Origin: Nocardia rhizosphaerihabitans
Lineage (GTDB): Bacteria > Actinomycetota > Actinomycetes > Mycobacteriales > Mycobacteriaceae
Length of the DNA: 64,000 nucleotides
Assembly: GCF_014646295.1 (NCBI RefSeq)
Contig: NZ_BMNE01000004.1
Span: 558,001-622,000, forward strand
Direction of reading: 5' to 3'
The notes under the pieces were generated by a model. That model was not told the origin of the DNA and ran no database searches. It saw only the letters and a list, made by a program, of their open reading frames with translations. The position numbers and the translations under genes are program-made. Below, in pieces: positions 34,141 to 42,367 of this stretch. The stretch's first letter is position 1. Every line of letters starts with the position of its first letter.

Positions 34141-34443
34141 ATGAGCAACACCTTCGAATTCGATTCGGCCGCAGCGGCCAAGGCCGCCTCGGCGCTGGAC
34201 GCCATCGTCGATCGGCTCTCCACCGAGCTGACCGCCGTCGCGCCCGCGCTGCACGTCGCGCCCGCGGGCACCGACGAGGTGTCGGCCAGGGCGGCGAGCA
34301 CGGCGAACGGCGTCGCCGACGACTACCTGACCGGTGCCGAGTCGGGCGCGCGCGAGATGAGCAAGCTCGCCGCGACCCTGCGCGCGCAGGTCACCGAGTT
34401 CGATCGGATGGAGACCGACAACACGAGCGGTTTCTCCGCCTGA
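34141..34443 (+). CDS. PE-like type VII secretion substrate
   Basis: The 100-residue helical hairpin reads FDSAAAAKAASALDAIVDRL, then VAPALHVAPAGTDEVSARAA, then a second helix from NGVADDYLTGAESGAREMSK. This size and the APAGTDEVS turn are characteristic of PE domains, which form a four-helix bundle with a PPE partner. The AGGAG at 34131-34135 sits 5 nt before the ATG at 34141, which I prefer to the GTG at 34135. Its stop overlaps the start of the PPE gene by one base. The order PE, PPE, EspG, Esx, Esx is that of the classic ESX substrate cluster. Confidence 0.72.
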   Translation: MSNTFEFDSAAAAKAASALDAIVDRLSTELTAVAPALHVAPAGTDEVSARAASTANGVADDYLTGAESGAREMSKLAATLRAQVTEFDRMETDNTSGFSA

Positions 34444-35426
34444 TGATCGAACCGCCGCAGCCCGGGTTCACCGGTGTGGTGTGGGAGGCGCGCGAGCCGG
34501 AACGGCTGGCCACCGAACTCACCACCGGCCCCGGACCGATGCCGATGGCCGACGCGGCCGCCGCCTGGACGCGGCTCGCCGCGGCCTTCGGCGCGGCCGT
34601 GCTCGACTACGAGCAGGTGCTGCAGACACTGCGTGGGTCCTGGCGGTCCGGCCGCAGTGACGAAGTGTGGGAACGTATCTCGACCCTGCGCGACTGGCTG
34701 TTCGAGACGGCGGCCGCCGCCACGGCCAACGCCGCCAGGATGCAGGCGCAGGTGCTGGCCTACGAGGTCGCCGCCCGTGCCATGCCCAATTCGGGTGATA
34801 TCGCGGCGATCACCGCCGCGCAGAAGGCGCTGGAACAGGTGGGCGCCATGCTCGGTGCGCCGATCAAGGCCATCGCGGCCGAGACCGATGCCGAGGCCGA
34901 TGTCGCCAAGGCCGTCGCGTCCCGGGTGATGCGCAGTTACGAGGCCGCCACCGAGCCGCTGGCGAACCCGTGGTTGCACGTGCCGCCCCCGCCGATCGTG
35001 CCCGAGGCGGCGCTGCTGGCGGAGGAGTCCGGAACCAAGTCCACCTCGGTGTCCGGCGCACCCGTCGTGCCCGGCATGGGCATGATGGGCGGGTTCGCCG
35101 GGATGCCGGTGCTGCCCGCCCCGGTGCAGACCGCTTATCGCGCACCGGTGTTCGTCCAGTCCGGTACCGCGGTCGCGCCGACCGCGCAGCCCGCTCCGGT
35201 CGCCGCGGCCACCACCGGTCACGCGGCCCCCGTCGTGCCCGGCGCGATGGCGCCGACGGCGGGCGCGCAGGACGCGGCCCGCTTCCCGCGCGCGGGCCTG
35301 GCCTTCGAGGAATCCGATCAGCTGGTGGCCGAAGGCGAGATCCAGGCCGCGCCGGCGGTTCTCGGCGTCGCCGAACGTCCGGCACCGCAGCAGAGCACGA
35401 CCCAGACGGGTGGTGGTGCCGCGTGA
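34443..35426 (+). CDS. PPE-domain type VII secretion substrate
   Basis: The product has 327 residues. Residues 1-180 have the PPE helical layout: PMPMADAAAAWTRLAAAFGA, then a helix with DYEQVLQTLRGSWRSGRSDE (the W-x-x-G turn) and AARMQAQVLAYEVAARAMP. The conserved PPE tripeptide near the start appears here as PPQ. After residue 185 the protein is low-complexity Ala/Pro/Val with a GMGMMGGFAGMP stretch, probably disordered. It overlaps the PE gene before it by one base and the EspG gene after it by four, so the three are co-translated. EspG would bind the helical tip of the PPE part before export. Confidence 0.75.
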   Translation: MIEPPQPGFTGVVWEAREPERLATELTTGPGPMPMADAAAAWTRLAAAFGAAVLDYEQVLQTLRGSWRSGRSDEVWERISTLRDWLFETAAAATANAARMQAQVLAYEVAARAMPNSGDIAAITAAQKALEQVGAMLGAPIKAIAAETDAEADVAKAVASRVMRSYEAATEPLANPWLHVPPPPIVPEAALLAEESGTKSTSVSGAPVVPGMGMMGGFAGMPVLPAPVQTAYRAPVFVQSGTAVAPTAQPAPVAAATTGHAAPVVPGAMAPTAGAQDAARFPRAGLAFEESDQLVAEGEIQAAPAVLGVAERPAPQQSTTQTGGGAA

Positions 35427-36211
35427 CGACACTGACCAACGACTCCCTGCTCGCGGTCGCCGAGCGGCTCGGTGTGCAGACCCTGCCGCTGGTGCTCGGC
35501 GTCGGCCCGCAACAGGACACCTTCGAGGCCTGGCAGGCCGCGCGCGACGACGCCGTGGCCGAGCTCACGGCCCGCGGCGTCTTCGACGGGTACGGCGATG
35601 TCGAGCCAGGACTGGCCGACGCGCTGTTCACCCTCACCATGCCCGAGGCGGAACTGGCCGCGCGGAGCTACCGCGCCGACGAGCAGGTCCGGATCTGTCT
35701 GGCGCGCCGCGGCACTCAGCACGCCGTCGCGACCAGGTCCGGCGCCACCTTCGAGCTCGCCACCCCCGGTATCGACGGCTCCGACCGGGAACTGACCCGG
35801 CTGCTGCTCACCGCCCTGCCCGCCTGTCCGCAGGCGGAGATCGGCACGGTCAGCGTCGCGGCCGACGACCTCGCCCGCCGGCTCGACGGCGCGACGACAA
35901 CCAGCGACTACGTGGACGCGATGTATGCGCTCGGGATCGACGCGCACGAAGCGACGGTGCTCGGTGCGGCCTTCGGCTCCTGCCACGGCTTCACCGAGAT
36001 CACCGCCTCCGTCCACCACGACGGGCTGACCACCCGAGCCCCTGGCGCGGTCGCGGTGTACGACACCGCGCGCGGCCGGATCGTCGTCGCGCCGATGACG
36101 GCGCCCGACGGGCAGGTGTGGTCCACCATCACGCCGGGCACCGACCACCGCCTCACCCAGGCGATCGGTGCGCTCCTCGAGGGGCTTCCCGGTGGGAGGT
36201 GGCAGCCGTAA
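35423..36211 (+). CDS. espG: EspG-family type VII secretion chaperone (second copy)
   Basis: This 262-residue EspG-like protein begins with SLLAVAERLGVQTLPLVLGV. Middle strands (QVRICLARRGTQHAVATRSG) follow, then a C-terminal domain with VAVYDTARGRIVVAPMTAPD and a last helix (RLTQAIGALLEGLPGG). It starts at a GTG overlapping the PPE stop (GTGA), so the PE-PPE pair just upstream is its probable client. It differs strongly from the EspG at 30933, which fits one chaperone per substrate set. It is followed after 43 nt by the two Esx genes. Confidence 0.78.
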   Translation: MTTLTNDSLLAVAERLGVQTLPLVLGVGPQQDTFEAWQAARDDAVAELTARGVFDGYGDVEPGLADALFTLTMPEAELAARSYRADEQVRICLARRGTQHAVATRSGATFELATPGIDGSDRELTRLLLTALPACPQAEIGTVSVAADDLARRLDGATTTSDYVDAMYALGIDAHEATVLGAAFGSCHGFTEITASVHHDGLTTRAPGAVAVYDTARGRIVVAPMTAPDGQVWSTITPGTDHRLTQAIGALLEGLPGGRWQP

Positions 36212-36254
36212 CAGCCATCTTCCGTGTCACCCATCAAGAAGGAAAGGTTCGACA

Positions 36255-36584
36255 ATGCCCCCTCAGGGACCAGTAGGTGTAGAAGCCGGCGGTATCGACA
36301 AGGTCGTCTCCAATCTGGAGGGAACGATCAGCAACCTGCGCAATTCGGTCCGGGAGATCGACGATGCTGCTCAGGCAGTGCTGCGCGGCTGGAAGGGTAG
36401 CGCCTCCGACGAGTTCGTCAAGGTCGCCAAGGCATGGCACGACGAAGCCCAGGACCTCAACCAGCGGTTCGACCGGTTCACCGAAGCCGTCGGCATCGGT
36501 AAGTCCACCATCGTGAGCGTGGACGGCCAGGGGCTCTCCGGAGGCGGCGCACCCGCGTCCTCCGGTCCGCTCACCTCGCTCTAG
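36255..36584 (+). CDS. EsxB-like (CFP-10 type) WXG100 protein
   Basis: The 109-residue product has two helices joined by the canonical WxG turn: NLRNSVREIDDAAQAVLRGW, then KGSASDEFVKVAKAWHDEAQ. Esx proteins are secreted as heterodimers through ESX, with the EsxB-type partner carrying the signal read by the third ATPase of EccC. The Ser/Gly/Pro tail (GGGAPASSGP) extends the C-terminus. AAGGAAAGG before the ATG is a strong ribosome binding site. The partner gene begins 31 nt downstream, and the two close the substrate operon. Confidence 0.85.
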   Translation: MPPQGPVGVEAGGIDKVVSNLEGTISNLRNSVREIDDAAQAVLRGWKGSASDEFVKVAKAWHDEAQDLNQRFDRFTEAVGIGKSTIVSVDGQGLSGGGAPASSGPLTSL

Positions 36585-36615
36585 ACAAACTGACGCACAC
36601 CAAAGGATTCAGCGC

Positions 36616-36918
36616 ATGACCATTCTTTACGATCCCGCGGCGATGAACGAGCTGTTCAACGACCTGCAGACCTTCGGCGGCAAGATGAAGGGCGAGATCT
36701 CCGCACTGGAGGGCGCCGCGCAGGACTTCAAAGCCAACCTGCAGGGTGACAAGGCCCAGGCCGGCTTCCAGGACACCTACGACAAGCTGCTGATCAAGGA
36801 TGGTGGTCTGGAAGACACCCTCCAGCGGCTCGACGAACTGGCGGCCCAGGTGGAGTCGGCCCTCAATCGCGCCCTCGAGGCCGATGGCAAGGTCGGCGAC
36901 GGCTTCGCCGACTTTTAA
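36616..36918 (+). CDS. EsxA-like (ESAT-6 type) protein without the WxG motif
   Basis: This 100-residue helix-turn-helix protein is encoded directly after the EsxB-like gene with an AAAGGA ribosome binding site. Its length and position, and helices such as LFNDLQTFGGKMKGEISALE and TLQRLDELAAQVESALNRAL, fit the EsxA partner. The turn reads FKANLQGDKAQAGF, so the usual Trp is Leu (L-Q-G instead of W-x-G). The last residues (GDGFADF) end without the flexible tail seen in the EsxB-like protein. It should pair with that protein and be secreted. A perfect hairpin follows the stop within 12 nt. Confidence 0.8.
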   Translation: MTILYDPAAMNELFNDLQTFGGKMKGEISALEGAAQDFKANLQGDKAQAGFQDTYDKLLIKDGGLEDTLQRLDELAAQVESALNRALEADGKVGDGFADF

Positions 36919-36929
36919 GAATCAGCGAC

Positions 36930-36962
36930 ACCGGCCCGTATGGACTCTCCACACGGGCCGGT
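36930..36962. terminator. bidirectional hairpin between the esx genes and eccE
   Basis: A perfect 10-bp inverted repeat (ACCGGCCCGT at 36930-36939 and ACGGGCCGGT at 36953-36962) has a 13-nt loop. It lies between the EsxA-like stop (+) and the eccE stop (-), so it would end transcription from both sides. There is no U-run, as is common in high-GC actinobacteria. Confidence 0.7.
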
Positions 36963-36975
36963 TCGCGTTCGATCC

Positions 36976-38712
36976 TCAGCGAGCGGCGAGTGATTCGCCG
37001 ATGTAGTGCATCTCGTCGGGCGTGGTCACCATCGTCACGGTCGCGCTGCCGGTGCTGGTACGCACGGTGATCCGGTTGGGCGCGTACGGGTCCTGCACCA
37101 GCGTGACATCGGGTTCCACCGCGTCGGCCTCGCGTTCGGCGGTGCGGACCTCGACGATCGTCGCGCCACCGAGGTGTGCCGTCGGCGCGATGCCGTCGTA
37201 GACCAGCACGGTGGTGGTCGGGTACGGCGCGGCGGGTACCGGCGGCGGTCCCGGCTGCGGCTGCGGTGTCGCGCCCGCCGCGCGCGGCGCGATCGAGAGC
37301 AGCTGCGGGGTAGCCAGATTCGCCACCATCGATTGCCAGGCCTGCGGCCGCGTGGTGTGCACGACCGCGTGCGCGCCGAGCGCGGTGGCCCGCAGCACCA
37401 CCTGCTGGGCCAGATCGAGATTGCCGATCACGTCCACGTGGCGGGTGCCGGCGCCGATCAGCGGAACCGCGATGCCCTGACCCTGTTCGTCGGCGCCGAT
37501 CAGCTGGCCGCAGCCGGTGGTCGGGACGGCGATGTCGGTGAGCGCGGTGAGGGTTCCGCGGTAGCCGTCGCGGCCGCCGAGATCGTCGGCGGCACCGATC
37601 GGCAGGGTGTCGAGCAGGATGCGCCGCTGGCTGCCGGGAAGTTCGCGCAACCCGGGCAGCGGCACCTCGTCGAGCGGCACCGCGGTGTCGAACCGGACGA
37701 CGGCGTTGAGCACGACCGTGCCCACCTTGTCGTCGCGGCGGGCGGTGCGCCGGGCGCCGGGGTGCAGACGCATCGTCACCGTGGTCGACAGGCTCGGTGT
37801 CGCCCAGATGTCGGCCAGACCGTTGGTGCCGATCATCGGCGCGGTCAGCTGGTAGTGGGTGAGATGGCGGTGCTCGGTCGACAGACCGTAGGCGGTCTCG
37901 GTGAGCTCCAGCGGGTCGAAGCCGTGGGTGAGCTGGCGGACCGCCGCGTTCAGCTCGGTGGCGGTGAGCACGGCGGCGTCGATGCCGTGCGTGGCCAGCC
38001 GGTTGGCGACCCGGCGGGTCGCGATGATCATCGTGCGCAGCGCGCCCTCGGCGCCGCCGCCACGCTTGTCGACGGCGGTGGCGTTGGCGACCGGATCCAG
38101 CCGCAGCACCAGCCAGCAGGTGCGGTGCGCGATCGCGGGCAGCGGACCGAGGATGCGGTCGTACAGCTGCGCGGCGGCGCCCGTGCCCGCGGTGCGCGCC
38201 CCGGTGGCGATCACGTCGATGCCGACCAGCTGGACATCGAATTGGTCCAGGCAGCGGGCGATCTCGGTGAGCGGAAGCAACTGGTCGGCACTCAGCGAGC
38301 CGCGGCGCAGCAGGGTGAGGGTATCCGGCGGCGGGTCGATCCGCAGCATGGTCAGCAGCAGATCGCCGTCCCAGCGCACGCCGCAGCCGCCGCCCTCGGC
38401 CAGCGGCACGTCGAAGGCGGGCGCCCGGTCGAGGGTGTCGGCGCGGCCGCGCAGCCTGCGCGCGAGCCAGCCGCCGAACCGGACGGCGGGCGTGCGCCTG
38501 CGGATCGGCATCAGCCCGATCAGCAGCACCGCCGCCGCGCCACCGTACGCACCGGGCACCGAATTCGTGGTGGCCAGCACCACCCAGGCCACGATCGCGG
38601 CGAGGACCGCGACGGGCACGCAGGCCCGCAGCGGAAAGATGCGGAACAGCCAGAATTCCGGATCACGCAAGGTGTCGTAAACGTTGTCGCCACCGGTTTC
38701 CCGGGCGTTCAT
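36976..38712 (-). CDS. eccE: EccE, type VII secretion membrane component
   Basis: EccE sits at the periphery of the ESX inner-membrane complex and stabilises it. This protein of about 578 residues has two N-terminal membrane segments (FPLRACVPVAVLAAIVAWVV and GGAAAVLLIGLMP, roughly residues 20-60) and a large soluble part typical of the family. A TTG at 38724 would add four residues. I prefer the ATG at 38712, though neither has a strong ribosome binding site. The gene runs opposite to eccB, with about 110 nt of shared upstream DNA, and converges on the Esx genes. The minimal ESX-4 systems of most mycobacteria lack eccE, so its presence here marks a more complete machine. Confidence 0.85.
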   Translation of the reverse strand: MNARETGGDNVYDTLRDPEFWLFRIFPLRACVPVAVLAAIVAWVVLATTNSVPGAYGGAAAVLLIGLMPIRRRTPAVRFGGWLARRLRGRADTLDRAPAFDVPLAEGGGCGVRWDGDLLLTMLRIDPPPDTLTLLRRGSLSADQLLPLTEIARCLDQFDVQLVGIDVIATGARTAGTGAAAQLYDRILGPLPAIAHRTCWLVLRLDPVANATAVDKRGGGAEGALRTMIIATRRVANRLATHGIDAAVLTATELNAAVRQLTHGFDPLELTETAYGLSTEHRHLTHYQLTAPMIGTNGLADIWATPSLSTTVTMRLHPGARRTARRDDKVGTVVLNAVVRFDTAVPLDEVPLPGLRELPGSQRRILLDTLPIGAADDLGGRDGYRGTLTALTDIAVPTTGCGQLIGADEQGQGIAVPLIGAGTRHVDVIGNLDLAQQVVLRATALGAHAVVHTTRPQAWQSMVANLATPQLLSIAPRAAGATPQPQPGPPPVPAAPYPTTTVLVYDGIAPTAHLGGATIVEVRTAEREADAVEPDVTLVQDPYAPNRITVRTSTGSATVTMVTTPDEMHYIGESLAAR

Positions 38713-38829
38713 CCCATTGTTCAAAATCGTTGTCCCTGGCTGGCATACGTCGAAACATGGTGAAGTCGATTTCCGGAATTACGGTACCGTGTCGAACGAG
38801 AACGTGATCATCGCAGCAATGGAGAGCGT

Positions 38830-40329
38830 GTGCCGGCACAGCTGACAACCAAGGCCCAGGTCAACGGTTATCGGTTTCTGCTTCGCAGACTCGACCACGC
38901 GCTGATCCGGCGGGACGTGCGGATGCTGCACGATCCCATGCGCTCACAGAGCCGGTCGCTGATGGTGGGCGCGGTCCTCGGGCTGATCATCGTCGCGGGC
39001 GCCGCGATCCTGGGATTTCTGAAGCCGCAGGGCGCGATCGGTGATTCGCTGATCGTCACCGGGAAACAGAGCGGCGCGATGTATGTCGTTGTACAGAGCA
39101 AGGACGGCGCGAAAACGCTGCACCCCGTGCTCAACCTGGCCTCGGCCCGGCTGATCGCAGGCGCGGCCGAATCGCCGAACGCGGTCAAGGACGACAAGCT
39201 GGGTTCGCTGCCGCGCGGCCCGCTGCTCGGTATTCCCGGCGCACCCGCCGCGCTGCCCGGCTCGGACCAGGGCGCGAGCTCGAACTGGACGCTGTGCGAG
39301 ACCACCCAGCTCTCGGCCACCGGCGGCGCGTCCGGCACCACCGGTGGCCTCACCACCGCGATCGTCGGCAAGCCCGCCCTCGGCGACCGGATCGGCACGG
39401 CCGCCCCCGACGACGCGCTGCTGGTCCGCCGCGGGGACAAGGCCTACCTGGTGTATCAGGGCAGCCGGGCCGAAGTGGACCTCACCGATTCGGTGGTGAC
39501 CCGCACGCTCGGCCTGACCGGCCAGAAGCCGCGCCCGATGGGCACCGGTTTCCTCGGCGCCACCACCGAGGGCCATCCGCTGGCGGTACCCGCGATTCAG
39601 CAGGCCGGTTCGCCGGGCCCGGCCAAGCTGTCGAATGTGCCGGTGGGCGGCATCATCTCGGTGCCGGGGCCGGATCGCGAGGAGTCGCTGTACGTGGTGC
39701 TTGCCGAGGGCGTGCAGCCGGTGTCCGAGTTCACCGCGCAGCTGCTGCGCAACGCCGACTCGCACGGTATGCGCGAGATCGCCGTCGTCGCGCCGGACGC
39801 GCTCGACCGGGTGCCCGTGGTGCACAGCCTGCCGGTCGACGACTTCCCCGAGCGCAAGCCGCGCGTGCTCGCCGCCGAGGACGCGCCGGTGGCCTGCATC
39901 AGCTGGTCGAAGAATCCGGGTGCCGCGCCGGCGCCGGGCAAGTCGATGGACGGCCCGGGGGAGCGGGCCGTTGTCTCGCTGCTGACCGGCACCGAGCTGC
40001 CGCTGGCCGATTCGGCCGAACCGGTTGTGCTCTCGACCGCCGACGGCACCGGCGACCGGGTGGACGCGGTGTACCTGCCGCCGAGTTCCGGTGAGTACGT
40101 GCAGGTCACGGGCATCGAGCCCGGCAGCCCGCGCCGCGAGTCGCTGTTCTACGTGGGCGACAACGGTGTTCGCTACGGTGTGCCGGACGTCGCCACCGCG
40201 GCCGTTCTCGGCCTGGGTGACAAGCCCCGGCTGGCGCCCTGGTCGATCGTGGGTCAGCTGGTGCCGGGCCCGACGCTGTCGGCCAAGGACGCGCTCACCA
40301 GCTTCGATTCGCTGCCGCCCGCGAAATAA
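38830..40329 (+). CDS. eccB: EccB, type VII secretion core component
   Basis: This 499-residue protein begins with the very typical EccB start AQVNGYRFLLRRLDHALIRR followed by DVRMLHDPMRSQ. A single membrane span (VGAVLGLIIVAGAAILGFL, about residues 46-64) separates the short cytoplasmic part from a large periplasmic domain. EccB forms the periplasmic cap of the ESX channel. The GTG start is preceded by GGAGAG only 3 nt away, but homologous starts support it. It is divergent from eccE and convergent with eccA; a GC-rich hairpin lies between the eccB and eccA stops. Two cysteines of the periplasmic domain (TLCETTQ and PVACISW) match the family's usual disulfide. Confidence 0.92.
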   Translation: MPAQLTTKAQVNGYRFLLRRLDHALIRRDVRMLHDPMRSQSRSLMVGAVLGLIIVAGAAILGFLKPQGAIGDSLIVTGKQSGAMYVVVQSKDGAKTLHPVLNLASARLIAGAAESPNAVKDDKLGSLPRGPLLGIPGAPAALPGSDQGASSNWTLCETTQLSATGGASGTTGGLTTAIVGKPALGDRIGTAAPDDALLVRRGDKAYLVYQGSRAEVDLTDSVVTRTLGLTGQKPRPMGTGFLGATTEGHPLAVPAIQQAGSPGPAKLSNVPVGGIISVPGPDREESLYVVLAEGVQPVSEFTAQLLRNADSHGMREIAVVAPDALDRVPVVHSLPVDDFPERKPRVLAAEDAPVACISWSKNPGAAPAPGKSMDGPGERAVVSLLTGTELPLADSAEPVVLSTADGTGDRVDAVYLPPSSGEYVQVTGIEPGSPRRESLFYVGDNGVRYGVPDVATAAVLGLGDKPRLAPWSIVGQLVPGPTLSAKDALTSFDSLPPAK

Positions 40330-40335
40330 CCACCG

Positions 40336-40367
40336 GCGGTGGGCGATCCGGACGGACCGCCCACCGC
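40336..40367. terminator. hairpin between convergent eccB and eccA
   Basis: GCGGTGGGC (40336-40344) pairs perfectly with GCCCACCGC (40359-40367) around a 14-nt loop. It lies 7 nt after the eccB stop and 7 nt before the eccA stop on the other strand, so it could terminate both. There is no U-tract. Confidence 0.6.
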
Positions 40368-40373
40368 GACCGG

Positions 40374-42257
40374 TCAGCTGGGCTGACGCCCGACGTTCAG
40401 GGTGGCGATGATGCCGGTCAGCGCGGTCCGCATATCGGATTCCTCGATCCGCATCAGAACATCGTCGTCGACCTCGGACAGATCGACCTCGGTGTCGTTG
40501 GCCAGCCGGAACTCGCGCTCCTCCTCGGCCGCCTCGATGACATTGCGGATGAAGCGGCCGTTGCCCGCGAGGTCGACGCCGCGCCGCGGCTGCCCGCTCT
40601 GATCGGTGCTCTCCAATTCGTAGAGGAACGTGCACGATTCGACGAGTGCCGCCAGGGCCGCCTCGGACAGCTGGGAATCGCGGCTGCCCGCAATGATCTC
40701 GCCGATCCGGCCGAGCTCCGCGGGGGTGTAGGACGGGAACTGCAGTCGCTTCGAGAAGCGGGACGCCAGACCGTCGTTGGCGGTGAGCAGCCGGTCGATC
40801 TCGCCGTCGTAGCCCGCGATGATGACGACCAGCCGGTCGCGGTCGTTCTCCATCCTGGCCAGCAGGGTGTCGACGGCCTCGCGACCGAACGCGTCGCCGC
40901 CGGACAAGCCGGTCTGGATCAGGGTGTAGGCCTCGTCGATGAACAGCACGCCGTCCATGGCGCTGTCGATCAGCTTCTCGGTCTTGATCGCGGTGCCACC
41001 GAGGTTCTGGCTGACGAAGTCGACACGCTTGGCCTCGACCACCTTGTCGGTCTTGAGCAGGCCGACACCGCAGTAGATCTTGGCGACCACGCGCGCGATG
41101 GTGGTCTTACCGGTTCCGGGCGGACCGGTGAAAGCCAGGTGCTGGCCGCGGGATTGGCTCGACAGGCCCTTCTCGGCCCGGATCTTGGCCAGCTGCGCGG
41201 AGGACTGCAGCTTGGCGACCTGTGTCTTCACCGAGGCCAGGCCGACCTGCTTGTCGAGTTCGGCGCGAGCGGCGGCGAGCACGCTCTTGGCGCGGTCCTC
41301 GGCGTCGGCCTGGTTCATCTGCGCCAGCGTCGGCGCGGAGGCCGGATCCCACTTGTTCGTTCTGGCGTCGATGGATTCGCGGCTGGTGACCACGATCCGG
41401 AAGGTGCGGTCGCGCATCGCCGTGGTGTTGGCGGCGAAGTCGGGCAGCTGTGAGTACACCTGCTCGAACAGCGCCTGTGCCTCGGTCTCGTTGCCCGCTT
41501 CGCGCAGGCACAGGCCGCGGTTGTACATCGCGGTGAAGCGCGCGGACGGAATCGGGCCCGCCTCGGCAGCTTCCATCCGGCGGATCGCCTCGCCGAACAA
41601 TCCGAGCTGCGCGCAGGCGGTGCCCACCATCACGTGCGCGCCGGTGGCCAGATAGGGGTCTTTCCACTCGGCCGACCCGGCGAGCACGGTCATCACGTCC
41701 GACCAGCGCTGCGTGTTGTAGTGCAGGACACCGCGTACATACGTGCAGATGCGGTCGTCGATCTGCTTGTCCGGGTCGTCGGGGCGACCGCGCCGCAATT
41801 CGGCCAGCTCGTCGAGGATCTTCTCGGCCTGGTCGTAGTCCTGGTCGGCGATCAGCTGGGCGGCCCAGGCCAGCCAGATCTCGGTGAGCGCGGCCAGCGG
41901 GTAGTCGATGTAGAGGCCAGGCAGGAACCGGCCGGCCATCGCGCGCGGCGCCAGGCCGAGCCTGCGCTGTTCACGGCCGAGCGAGTCCAGGCTGGTGCGG
42001 TGCAGGTTGAACAGCACCTCCTTGGTTACCTCGCCCGCCGCGGCGCGGCCGAGCCAGGCGTCACACATGGAGGGATCCCATTCGGTCGCGCGCTGGAAGG
42101 CCAGTTTGGCGTATTCGTTGTCGCGCGCGGACTCCTGACCATCGATGGACAGGCCGAGCGACAGTACACCTGCGTCGAAGGCACGCTGGGCTTGGCGAAT
42201 GTCTGGCATGTGGTGTCGGACCCCGAAATCTTCGTCTGGTGTATGCATTACGTTCAA
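40374..42257 (-). CDS. eccA: EccA, cytosolic AAA+ ATPase of the ESX system
   Basis: The product is 627 residues. Residues 1-330 are TPR-like helical repeats (AKLAFQRATEWDPSMCDAWL). The C-terminal half is a CbxX/CfqX-type AAA+ domain with Walker A GPPGTGKT near residue 378 and Walker B VLFIDEAYT near 441. EccA is thought to disassemble EspG-PPE or other chaperone complexes so that substrates can be loaded. The start is uncertain: ATGs at 42257, 42248 and 42209 are all in frame and none has a clear ribosome binding site. I used the longest. It is divergent from eccD, with a 110-nt shared upstream region, and lies between eccB and eccD on the opposite strand, an uncommon order. Confidence 0.92.
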   Translation of the reverse strand: MNVMHTPDEDFGVRHHMPDIRQAQRAFDAGVLSLGLSIDGQESARDNEYAKLAFQRATEWDPSMCDAWLGRAAAGEVTKEVLFNLHRTSLDSLGREQRRLGLAPRAMAGRFLPGLYIDYPLAALTEIWLAWAAQLIADQDYDQAEKILDELAELRRGRPDDPDKQIDDRICTYVRGVLHYNTQRWSDVMTVLAGSAEWKDPYLATGAHVMVGTACAQLGLFGEAIRRMEAAEAGPIPSARFTAMYNRGLCLREAGNETEAQALFEQVYSQLPDFAANTTAMRDRTFRIVVTSRESIDARTNKWDPASAPTLAQMNQADAEDRAKSVLAAARAELDKQVGLASVKTQVAKLQSSAQLAKIRAEKGLSSQSRGQHLAFTGPPGTGKTTIARVVAKIYCGVGLLKTDKVVEAKRVDFVSQNLGGTAIKTEKLIDSAMDGVLFIDEAYTLIQTGLSGGDAFGREAVDTLLARMENDRDRLVVIIAGYDGEIDRLLTANDGLASRFSKRLQFPSYTPAELGRIGEIIAGSRDSQLSEAALAALVESCTFLYELESTDQSGQPRRGVDLAGNGRFIRNVIEAAEEEREFRLANDTEVDLSEVDDDVLMRIEESDMRTALTGIIATLNVGRQPS

Positions 42258-42367
42258 CCCGGCGACCGAAGCTGCGATCGCGCCGACTTGCCCTGTCCGT
42301 TAGATTAGGTAACGCTGCCGGGTGGTCGCAACGGAAGTAGTCAGCTACGACTGAGAGTTCATCACTG

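Noticed and set aside
42208..42257. A certain start codon for eccA
   Set aside because: ATGs at 42257, 42248 and 42209 are all in frame and none has a convincing ribosome binding site, so I kept the longest form and flagged the uncertainty.
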